In this document: one piece after another, positions 1-8,778 of the stretch
Layout: every line of letters starts with the position of its first letter
Numbering within the stretch: the stretch's first letter is position 1
Assembly: GCF_014648655.1 (NCBI RefSeq)
Contig: NZ_BMRN01000011.1
Location: forward strand, 1 to 64,000
Direction of reading: 5' to 3'
DNA: 64,000 nucleotides
Source of the DNA: Streptomyces atratus
Lineage (GTDB): Bacteria > Actinomycetota > Actinomycetes > Streptomycetales > Streptomycetaceae
Translations under genes and position numbers: made by a program
The notes under the pieces: model-generated
Database searches by the model: none
Told to the model about the DNA's origin: nothing
Seen by the model: only the letters and a program-made list of their open reading frames with translations

Positions 1-293
1 GCTTTCGCGTTTCCCTTTCCGGCGAGTCCGACTCTATCAGATCCTTTCGGCCCTGATTCCCAGTCAGCGGGGTTTGTCTTCCCGGCTGTTGGGCCGTTCC
101 GACGAGTGAGACTTTAGCGAATCCAGGACCTCGACGCTAATCGGGGTCGCGCTCCTTCGAACGCGGATTCTTCATTTCGCAAATGCGCACAGAAAGTCTG
201 ACGACAGATGTCGCTGACCAGATGTGGTTACTGCGGAATGGCTGCCCGGGGACCGACCGAAGTCGGTGCTCACGTCGGACAACTCGGAGAACG
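1..293. other. Window edge, no gene supported
   Basis: No reading frame here has convincing coding character. The first 120 bases could include the 3' end of a gene lying outside the window, but all three forward frames close quickly and I do not recognise a product. A short stem (ACCGAC, loop CGAA, GTCGGT at 252-267) lies just past the stop of the minus-strand regulator and could be a weak terminator. Confidence 0.4.
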
Positions 294-1307
294 TTACGGA
301 TGTGGGCGTGTCGTGTCAACCTCGGGCCTGCCCGGGTTCTGGTGGAAGGCCAGGCGGTAGTCGCGGGGGCTGGTGGAGAGGTGGGCGGCGAAGTGCTGGC
401 GCATGGTGACCTCGCTGCCGAAGCCGGCGCGGCGGGCGACCTCGGGGAGGGGCAGGTCCGTCTGTTCCAGGAGCTTCTGGGCTGCGGCAACGCGTTGGGT
501 GATAAGCCACCGGAGCGGGGTCGTGCCGGTGGTGGCCTGGAAGTGGCGGGCGAAGGAGCGGGGGGACATTCCGGCGTGCGCGGCGAGGCCGGCGACCGTG
601 TGGGGTTCGGCCAGACGGGTCAGGGCGAAGGCCCGTACCGAGGCGAGGGTGTCGGCGTCGCGGTCGGTGTGGGGCGTCGGCTGCTCGATGAACTGGGCCT
701 GAGTGCCGGTGCGGAAGGGGGCCGTGACCATCGAGCGGGCGATCGTCGCGGCCGCCTCCGCGCCGTGGGCCGTACGTACGAGATGGAGGCAGAGGTCGAT
801 GCCGGCCGCGGTGCCCGCTGACGTCCAGATGTTGTCGTCGTGGAGGAACAGGGCGTCCTGGACGACCGTCACGTGGGGGTGGTGGGTTCGCAGGAGGTCG
901 GTGAGGTTCCAGTGGGTGACTGCCTGGCGGCCGTCGAGGAGGCCGGCCTGGGCGAGGGTGAAGGCTCCGCCGCAGAGGGCCGCGATGGGGGTGGCTCGGG
1001 CATGGGCACGGCGCAGCGCTTCGAGGACCGGTTCGGGGGCCGGTGTCAGGTGGTCGTCGAGGCCTGGGACGACGATCAGGTCGGCACGGGTGAGCCAGGC
1101 AAGGGTGCGGTCGGGGGTGAGGGAGAGGCCGCCGCGCAGGGGGATGGGGGCCGGGTCTGCGGCGGCGCGGCGCAGTTCGAAGGGCGGGACGCCGCGGTCG
1201 GTGCGATCCACTCCCCAGACCTCCGTGATGACGGAGACGTCGAACGCGCGGATGCCGGGGAAGGAGACGAGCGCGATGCGGGCGGGTGGGCGGCCGGTCG
1301 TGGGCAT
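294..1307 (-). CDS. GlxA-family (DJ-1/PfpI + AraC) transcriptional regulator
   Basis: A 337-aa regulator of the GlxA type. Residues ~10-180 form a DJ-1/PfpI (class I glutamine amidotransferase-like) domain with the nucleophile-elbow-like stretch AALCGGAFTLAQAGLLDG. Residues ~225-325 form the double helix-turn-helix AraC DNA-binding domain (HAGMSPRSFARHF and ARRAGFGSEVTMRQHF). The first domain is expected to sense a ligand rather than act as an amidase. The gene is divergent from the cysteine hydrolase at 1382, and a palindrome sits in the shared 74-bp spacer, so it probably controls that hydrolase and itself. The ligand cannot be told from sequence. Confidence 0.93.
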   Translation of the reverse strand: MPTTGRPPARIALVSFPGIRAFDVSVITEVWGVDRTDRGVPPFELRRAAADPAPIPLRGGLSLTPDRTLAWLTRADLIVVPGLDDHLTPAPEPVLEALRRAHARATPIAALCGGAFTLAQAGLLDGRQAVTHWNLTDLLRTHHPHVTVVQDALFLHDDNIWTSAGTAAGIDLCLHLVRTAHGAEAAATIARSMVTAPFRTGTQAQFIEQPTPHTDRDADTLASVRAFALTRLAEPHTVAGLAAHAGMSPRSFARHFQATTGTTPLRWLITQRVAAAQKLLEQTDLPLPEVARRAGFGSEVTMRQHFAAHLSTSPRDYRLAFHQNPGRPEVDTTRPHP

Positions 1308-1316
1308 GGTGGCAGT

Positions 1317-1337
1317 AAAGCATCGATCGATGGCTTT
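1317..1337. promoter_or_regulatory. Candidate operator palindrome in divergent promoter
   Basis: A perfect 12-bp palindrome CATCGATCGATG (1321-1332) is flanked by AAAG and, after one extra base, CTTT. It lies between the regulator start at 1307 and the hydrolase start at 1382, where a regulator of the pair would bind. This is inferred from position and symmetry only. Confidence 0.45.
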
Positions 1338-1381
1338 TTGACCTCTGGGCCATAGGGGTGCGGCGCGGCAGCATCGTTCGC

Positions 1382-1966
1382 ATGGAGATCGCAGAGAACG
1401 CAGCGCTGGTCGTGGTGGACGTACAGGAAGGTTTTGAGGAGGAGGCGTACTGGGGGCCGCGGAACAATCCCGGGGCCGATCGGAACATTGCGAGGCTGAT
1501 CGATGCCTGGCAGGCGAGTGGACGGCCCGTGGTGTTCGTACGGCATGACTCGCCCAAGCCGGATTCGCCGTTGCGGGTGGGGCAGCCGGGGAACGACTTC
1601 AAGGGGTACGTGGAGGAGCGGCGGGGGAAGGGCGGTGGGCCCGAGCTGCTGGTGACGAAGAGCGTGAACTCCGCCTTCTACGGAACGCCCGATCTGGGAG
1701 CGTGGCTGGACCGGGACGGGGTGCGGCAGATCGCGGTGGCCGGGATCCAGACCAATATGTGCGCGGAGACGACGGCACGGATGGGCGGGAACCTCGGGTA
1801 CGAGGTGTTCTTCGCGCTGGATGCGACGTACACCTTCGACGGGATCGGGCCGTGGGGGTGGACGCTGGGCGCGGATGAGCTGGCGCGGGCCACCGCCGTG
1901 TCGTTGCACGGCGGTGGGTTCGCGAAGGTGGTGCGCAGTGTGGAGCTGATCGAGGCGGCCGGGTAG
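1382..1966 (+). CDS. Cysteine hydrolase (isochorismatase-like family)
   Basis: A 194-aa member of the isochorismatase/nicotinamidase-like hydrolase fold. The catalytic triad is visible: Asp in VVDVQEGF (D13), Lys in VTKSVNSAFYG, and Cys in IQTNMCAETTARMG. Such enzymes hydrolyse amides or enol ethers (nicotinamide, isochorismate, ureidoacrylate, carbamoyl compounds); the substrate is not evident. I chose ATG 1382 because it gives the usual short N-terminus before the first beta strand; an in-frame start at 1358 would add eight residues. It ends 3 nt from the convergent proC gene. Its control is probably by the divergent GlxA-type regulator. Confidence 0.9.
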   Translation: MEIAENAALVVVDVQEGFEEEAYWGPRNNPGADRNIARLIDAWQASGRPVVFVRHDSPKPDSPLRVGQPGNDFKGYVEERRGKGGGPELLVTKSVNSAFYGTPDLGAWLDRDGVRQIAVAGIQTNMCAETTARMGGNLGYEVFFALDATYTFDGIGPWGWTLGADELARATAVSLHGGGFAKVVRSVELIEAAG

Positions 1967-1969
1967 CCG

Positions 1970-2779
1970 TCAGCCGTTGCCGGAGGCGAGTTCGCGGCTG
2001 CGGTCGCGGGCTGCTTCGAGGGCGGCGATGAGGGCAGCTCGTACGCCGTGGTTCTCCAGCTCGCGGATGGCGCTGATGGTGGTGCCGGCCGGGCTGGTGA
2101 CGGCCTCGCGGAGCTTGACCGGGTGTTCGCCGCTGTCGCGGAGCATCACGGCGGCACCGATGGCGGCCTGGACGATCAGGTCGTGCGCCTGGGCGCGGGG
2201 CAGGCCGAGCAGGATGCCCGCGTCGGTCATCGCCTCGACGAGGAAGTAGAAGTACGCCGGCCCCGACCCGGAGAGGGCGGTGGCTGCGTCCTGCTGGGAC
2301 TCGGGGACGCGCAGGGTCTTGCCGACGCCGCCGAAGATCGCCTCGGCGGCGGCGAGGTGTTCGGTGGTGGCGTGGCTGCCCGCGGAGATGACGGACATGC
2401 CCTCGTCGACGAGGACGGGGGTGTTCGGCATGACGCGTACGACCGGGGTGCTCGCGGTGAGGCGGTCCTCGATGAAGGCGGTGGTGATGCCTGCGGCAGC
2501 GCTGATGACCAGGCGGTCTGCGGTGACGTGTTCGGCGAGCTCGTCCAGGAGCCGGCCCATGTCCTGGGGCTTGACCGCGAGAATGAGGATGTCGGCACGC
2601 TTGGCGGCCTCGGCGTTGGTGACGGAATCGACGCCGTAGCGGCTGTGGAGTTCCTCGGCACGCTCGGAGCGGCGGGTGGTGACCAGCAGGTTCGCCGGGC
2701 GCCAGCCTGCCCGGATCATGCCGCTGAGCAGGGCCTCGCCGATTTTGCCGGTGCCGAGGACTGCAACTGTCTGGGTCAT
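1970..2779 (-). CDS. proC: Pyrroline-5-carboxylate reductase
   Basis: A 269-aa enzyme for the last step of proline synthesis, NAD(P)H reduction of pyrroline-5-carboxylate to proline in the cytoplasm. The N-terminal Rossmann motif VAVLGTGKIGEALLSGMI, the ILAVKPQDM stretch and the C-terminal dimerisation signature (GSGPAYFYFLVEAM and LREAVTSPAGTT) are all present, and the length is normal for the family. ATG 2779 has GGAGG nine bases upstream; the ATG at 2788 abuts that GGAGG and is less likely. The gene lies downstream of the exporter genes on the same strand with a 92-bp gap, so it probably has its own promoter. Confidence 0.96.
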   Translation of the reverse strand: MTQTVAVLGTGKIGEALLSGMIRAGWRPANLLVTTRRSERAEELHSRYGVDSVTNAEAAKRADILILAVKPQDMGRLLDELAEHVTADRLVISAAAGITTAFIEDRLTASTPVVRVMPNTPVLVDEGMSVISAGSHATTEHLAAAEAIFGGVGKTLRVPESQQDAATALSGSGPAYFYFLVEAMTDAGILLGLPRAQAHDLIVQAAIGAAVMLRDSGEHPVKLREAVTSPAGTTISAIRELENHGVRAALIAALEAARDRSRELASGNG

Positions 2780-2871
2780 GTGGTTCATCCTCCGGGCGGT
2801 GCTCGCGGTTCTCGGTGCGTCGTGCTGACGGTTCTCGGTGCTCGTGTCCGTCATCCTCGCACCGGGGCCGG

Positions 2872-3651
2872 TCAGGCGGTACGTCGACGGAGCGTGGCCG
2901 CGCCGAGGGTGAGAACGAGCAGGGCGCAGCCCGCGACGACCAGGACGTCGCGGATGAAATCGCCGGTGACGTCGGTGTGGTGGAGGACCTCGTTCATGCC
3001 GTCGACCGCGTACGACATGGGCAGGACGTTCGAGATGGCTTCGAGGACGGGCGCCATTCGGTCGCGTGCGATGAACAGTCCGCAGAGCAGGAGCTGCGGG
3101 AAGATCACGGCCGGCATGAACTGGACGGCCTGGAACTCGGATGCGGCGAAGGCGGAGACGAAGAGGCCCAGGGCCGTGCCGAGCAGGGCATCGAGCAGGG
3201 CGACCAGGAGCAGCAGCCACGGTGAGCCGGTGACGTCCAGGCCGAGCGCCCAGACCGAGAGTGCGGTGGCCAGGAGGGACTGGACGATCGCGACGGCACC
3301 GAAGGCCAGGGCGTAGCCGCCGATCAGGTCGCCCTTGCCGAGCGGCATGGCGAGGAGGCGTTCGAGGGTGCCGGAGGTGCGTTCGCGCAGGGTGGCGATC
3401 GAGGTCACCAGGAACATCGTGATCAGCGGGAAGATGCCGAGGAGCGAGGCGCCGATGGCGTCGAAGGTGCGGGGGCTGCCGTCGAACACGTACCGGAGCA
3501 GCGTGATCATCACGACCGGGATGAGGAGGAGCAGCGCGACGGTGCGGGGGTCGTGGGTCAGCTGGCGCAGGACGCGGGCGGCGGTGGCGAGCGTGCGGGC
3601 AGGGCTGAGGGGTGGTGCGGCCGGTTGGGGCTGCGGGTGCGGGGCGCTCAT
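2872..3651 (-). CDS. ABC-2 type exporter permease
   Basis: A 259-aa integral membrane protein with six predicted hydrophobic segments (for example VALLLLIPVVMITLLRYVF and LFPLITMFLVTSIATL) and the RERTSGTLERLLAMPL loop typical of ABC-2/DrrB-like permeases. It forms the membrane half of an exporter with the ATPase encoded immediately upstream; start and stop overlap by four bases (ATGA, 3648-3651), indicating translational coupling. DrrAB-type systems export hydrophobic drugs or lipids; no substrate can be assigned here. Confidence 0.93.
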   Translation of the reverse strand: MSAPHPQPQPAAPPLSPARTLATAARVLRQLTHDPRTVALLLLIPVVMITLLRYVFDGSPRTFDAIGASLLGIFPLITMFLVTSIATLRERTSGTLERLLAMPLGKGDLIGGYALAFGAVAIVQSLLATALSVWALGLDVTGSPWLLLLVALLDALLGTALGLFVSAFAASEFQAVQFMPAVIFPQLLLCGLFIARDRMAPVLEAISNVLPMSYAVDGMNEVLHHTDVTGDFIRDVLVVAGCALLVLTLGAATLRRRTA

Positions 3652-4415
3652 CGGACGGTCTCCTGACGGGTGGCGGCTACGTCGACCAGGTGGAGGAACG
3701 CCTCTTCGACGGTGGCGACGTGGGCGGCGGTGCGCAGCGCCTCGGGGGTGTCGTCGGCGAGGATCTCGCCCTCGCGCATGAGGAGCAGCCGGTGGCAGCG
3801 CTCGGCCTCGTCCATGACGTGGGAGGAGACGAGGAGTGTGGTGCCGCGGTCGGCGGCGAGGGCGTGGAAGAGATTCCACAGGTCTCGGCGGAGCACCGGG
3901 TCCAGGCCGACGGTCGGTTCGTCGAGGACCAGGAGTTCGGGGGTGCCGAGCAGGGCCACGGCGAGGGAGACACGGGTGAGCTGGCCGCCGGAGAGGGTGC
4001 CGGCCAGCGCGTCGGCGTGGCTGGTCAGGTCGACCTCGGCGATCGCGCGGGCGATGGCGGCGCGGCGGGCGCCCCGGTGTCGGCGGCCCGGCTGGAGGAT
4101 CGCCGCGAAGTAGTCGAGGTTCTGCCGGACGGTCAGGTCGGTGTAGACGGACGGGGCCTGGGTGACGTATCCGATGCGCGGGCGGAGAGTGGGGTGTCCT
4201 GCGGGGCTGCCGAGCACGTCGAGGGTGCCGGTGACCTTGGCCTGGGTGCCCACGACGGCACGCATCAGGGTGGATTTGCCGCAGCCGGAGGGGCCCAGGA
4301 GGCCGGTGATCCTGCCGGGTTCGACGGTGAAGTCGAGGTCGCGGAGGACGGTGCGGTTGCCTCGTACCACGGTGAGGCCGCGGGCCTCGATGGCGACGCC
4401 CGGAGAATTCATCAT
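3648..4415 (-). CDS. ABC exporter ATP-binding protein (DrrA/CcmA-like)
   Basis: A 255-aa nucleotide-binding subunit. Walker A is GPSGCGKST (~residues 40-48), the signature is LSGGQLTRVSLA and Walker B is LLVLDEPTVGLD, followed by the switch His in LLVSSHVMDEAERC. It powers the ABC-2 permease translated from the overlapping downstream frame. Two adjacent ATG codons (4415 and 4412) could start it. No good Shine-Dalgarno lies close by, and a 20-bp palindrome (4406-4425) covers the start, so initiation may be leaderless or repressor-controlled. The upstream methyltransferase ends only 33 bp away. Confidence 0.93.
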   Translation of the reverse strand: MMNSPGVAIEARGLTVVRGNRTVLRDLDFTVEPGRITGLLGPSGCGKSTLMRAVVGTQAKVTGTLDVLGSPAGHPTLRPRIGYVTQAPSVYTDLTVRQNLDYFAAILQPGRRHRGARRAAIARAIAEVDLTSHADALAGTLSGGQLTRVSLAVALLGTPELLVLDEPTVGLDPVLRRDLWNLFHALAADRGTTLLVSSHVMDEAERCHRLLLMREGEILADDTPEALRTAAHVATVEEAFLHLVDVAATRQETVR

Positions 4416-4425
4416 GCGATGAATT
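4406..4425. promoter_or_regulatory. 20-bp palindrome over the exporter start codon
   Basis: Perfect 8-bp arms AATTCATC (4406-4413) and GATGAATT (4418-4425) surround ATGC and include the start codon of the ABC ATPase. It is strikingly A/T-rich for this genome. Position and symmetry suggest a repressor operator; no dedicated regulator gene is adjacent. Confidence 0.5.
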
Positions 4426-4448
4426 TTGATCCTGGCCGTGTCTGCCCG

Positions 4449-5327
4449 TCAAGAGCACGACCGGGCCGACGTGCCCGACCTCAGCGGGGCCGGGGTCGAG
4501 CCCGGGCGGATCGCCACGCTCAGGTCGACCACGTAACTCTCCTCGACCGTGCCGTCCGGGAAGAGCTCCGCCAGCCGGTCGCGCTCCTCGGCGAGGAATC
4601 GGCGCGCGGGTTCCTCACCGAGGACGAGGAAGGCGGAGTGGCTGCCGAGATTGGCGAGGTGGGTGTCGAGGGACACCCGTCTGGTCCAGGGCACCGTGCG
4701 GTGTACGAAGCCGAGCTCGGGCGGCAGGTCGCGGGAGCGGACGGGCGAGCCATGGGCGCCCTCGTCGGCACCGAAGAAGCGGCGGAGGCGGGCGTCCTGC
4801 TCGGCGATCCAGGGGACGGAGTGGTCCGAGACATTCCACCAGAGGGCGAGTGCGCCGCCGGGGCGCAGGACGCGCAGGGCCTCGGGGGCAGCGCGGTTCC
4901 GGTCGGTCCAGTGCCAGGACTGGGCATACGTGATCAGGTCGGCCGACGCGGTGGCGATGGGGAGGCGGTTGCCGTCGCCGCGCACGATCGGCACGTACGG
5001 GAGTGCCCGGTGCAGTTCTTCCGCCATGCCGGGGCCCGGTTCGACTGCGGTGACCCGCGCGCCCCGGTCGTGGAGAAGTCGGGTGGAGATACCCGTGCCC
5101 GCGCCGACGTCGATGGTGCGGGCGCCACGCAGGGGGCGGCCGGCCAGTTCCTCGACGGTGTCGAAGAGGGCTGACGGGTAGCCGGGGCGGGCCGCGGCGT
5201 ACTGGGCGGCCGCACGGTCGAAGGAGAGGGCGCGGGGTGGGGCCGGGGAGGCAGGTGAGGAGGTGCGTGCCCGGAAATCGGAGTCGGAGCCGGAGTCGGA
5301 GCCGGAGTCGGAGCCGGAAGGAAGCAT
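4449..5327 (-). CDS. Class I SAM-dependent methyltransferase
   Basis: A 292-aa methyltransferase of the UbiE/Methyltransf_11 type. The SAM-binding motif I TIDVGAGTGISTRLL, acidic motif VTAVEPGPGMAEEL, ADLITYAQSWHW and post-motif LRVLRPGGALALWW are present. The substrate is unknown. The N-terminus carries a low-complexity Gly-Ser-Asp tract (residues ~4-17) encoded by a 12-bp tandem repeat, ahead of the conserved FDRAAAQYAAARPGYP start of the domain, so the true start could lie further in. It is on the same strand as, and 33 bp from, the ABC exporter pair. Confidence 0.88.
   Translation of the reverse strand: MLPSGSDSGSDSGSDSDFRARTSSPASPAPPRALSFDRAAAQYAAARPGYPSALFDTVEELAGRPLRGARTIDVGAGTGISTRLLHDRGARVTAVEPGPGMAEELHRALPYVPIVRGDGNRLPIATASADLITYAQSWHWTDRNRAAPEALRVLRPGGALALWWNVSDHSVPWIAEQDARLRRFFGADEGAHGSPVRSRDLPPELGFVHRTVPWTRRVSLDTHLANLGSHSAFLVLGEEPARRFLAEERDRLAELFPDGTVEESYVVDLSVAIRPGSTPAPLRSGTSARSCS
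5278..5319. repeat. 12-bp tandem repeat inside the methyltransferase N-terminus
   Basis: The unit GAGTCGGAGCCG recurs about three and a half times. On the coding (minus) strand it gives the alternating Gly-Ser-Asp-Ser run near the start of the methyltransferase. Copy number is likely to vary between strains because the unit is a multiple of three. Confidence 0.7.
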
Positions 5328-5415
5328 GGGGACATCGTGGCCCGCGCGGGGGCCTTGCGCCGGTGTTCGCGGGACGTGACCCGCGCTCGCGGGGCTCTGC
5401 GCTCGTGGGGCCGCC

Positions 5416-5970
5416 CTACTTGCGCTTGGGCCGCTTTCCCTTGGTGGTCTTGCGGGCGGCCGGGTTTCCGGTGCGGGCCGAGCGGCGCTTCGCGTAGCGG
5501 GCCAGGGCCGTCTCGTACTCCGTACGGCGCAGTTGCTCGCCCGGTGCCTCCTTGAACGTACGGAGGAAGTACGCGATCAGTGAGCCGACGAAGCCGATGG
5601 TCTTGAGGCCGCGCAGATTGGCCTCTCGCGCCGGATCGGTCGGGCGGCGGCCGAAGCCTTCCCACGTCTTACGGAAGGCGATGGCGCTGCATATGGCGAA
5701 CATCAGGACGACCAGGATGCCGACGAGATTGCCGACATCGGCGATCTCCAGTCCCTGGAAGGCGAAGCGGAGTACGAAGCAGGCGGCGACCGCGGCCGCG
5801 AGGGAGCCCACCGCCGCCCCGGCGCGTCGCAGCCCGTAGCCCCCGTCGTGGTCGACCCAGGTCGTACCGAAGAAGAGCAGGGGCTCGGGCTGCGGGCCGG
5901 GCGTGGTGGAGCCGGGCGCAGTGCTGCCGGGCGTGGTACCGGGGCCGGGGGCTTCGCTGTTCTCGCTCAC
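5416..5970 (-). CDS. Conserved membrane protein of unknown function
   Basis: A 184-aa protein. A Pro/Gly/Thr-rich N-terminus (residues 1-33) is followed by three predicted membrane segments (SLAAAVAACFVLRFAF, VGILVVLMFAICSAIAF and IGFVGSLIAYFLRTF). The very basic C-terminal tail is rich in Lys and Arg (ending KTTKGKRPKRK) and is presumably cytoplasmic, contacting lipids or nucleic acid. I do not recognise a domain. It sits alone, about 90 bp from the methyltransferase gene and 81 bp from the SH3-like gene, all on the minus strand. Confidence 0.8.
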   Translation of the reverse strand: MSENSEAPGPGTTPGSTAPGSTTPGPQPEPLLFFGTTWVDHDGGYGLRRAGAAVGSLAAAVAACFVLRFAFQGLEIADVGNLVGILVVLMFAICSAIAFRKTWEGFGRRPTDPAREANLRGLKTIGFVGSLIAYFLRTFKEAPGEQLRRTEYETALARYAKRRSARTGNPAARKTTKGKRPKRK

Positions 5971-6051
5971 GAGGTCGATTATCCCCGGGCGGTCCCGGTC
6001 CCGATCGCCGTCCCCGTCACGGGCCCGATCGCCGTCCCGTCGCGGGCCCGG

Positions 6052-6378
6052 TCAGTCGCAGCGCGGGGCGATGTAGCCGTCGCTGCCCGTGTGGACGTAG
6101 GCGTCCGCCACGAACTGGCCGTTGGCGATGTTGTCCCAGAGGTTCGAGGTGCCGTACGGGCCGGTGACCCGCTCCCCCGGCTTCTGGCAGTAGACCGGAA
6201 CCTTCATTCCGTACGGAAGCGTCCTGACGATGCCGTACTGGGTGCCCGGTCCCGTGCGGACGTTGACCCGGTAACCCGGTGCGATGGGGTACCTGGTGAC
6301 GTCGTCGGTGCCGGCGAGCGCGGCCACGTCCTCGGCCGCGTCGGTGGTGCCGGTGGTGATGTCGGTGTGCTCTGCCAT
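6052..6378 (-). CDS. SH3-like (SH3_3) domain protein
   Basis: A 108-aa protein. Residues ~34-105 form a bacterial SH3 domain (YRVNVRTGPGTQYGIVRTLPYGMKV), the type that usually binds cell-wall peptides, with two Cys (Y-C-Q and the PRC near the C-terminus) that could pair. No signal peptide is visible in the acidic, Thr-rich N-terminus (residues 1-30), so export would need another route or a misplaced start. It is divergent from the kinase gene at 6508. Confidence 0.8.
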   Translation of the reverse strand: MAEHTDITTGTTDAAEDVAALAGTDDVTRYPIAPGYRVNVRTGPGTQYGIVRTLPYGMKVPVYCQKPGERVTGPYGTSNLWDNIANGQFVADAYVHTGSDGYIAPRCD

Positions 6379-6507
6379 GGCCGTGAGGCCCTCCCCCGTT
6401 GAGAGACGGTGTGTACGACGCGCAGGCTACAAGCCCCGCCTGTTTCGCACGCACCATCGACTAGGCTCCGTGCGTCGCGCTTGCGGACGAACACACGGGG
6501 GTGGGCG

Positions 6508-8730
<2,223 letters not shown>

Positions 8731-8778
8731 GAGCGGGGTCCTGCGGCAGCGTTCGTGACTGCCTCGGTCAGCCTTGGT

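Noticed and set aside
137..490. 117-aa minus-strand frame at the window start
   Set aside because: It overlaps the 3' end of the regulator gene in another frame and has Pro/Ser/Arg composition typical of a shadow frame.
183..1341. Several long plus-strand reading frames opposite the GlxA-type regulator
   Set aside because: They are antisense frames kept open by G+C-rich third positions; they lack domain motifs and the minus-strand product is a clear family member.
2780..3220. Upstream in-frame extension of proC
   Set aside because: The extension is Pro/Arg-rich antisense-like sequence, runs through the permease gene, and the ATG at 2779 has a good ribosome-binding site.
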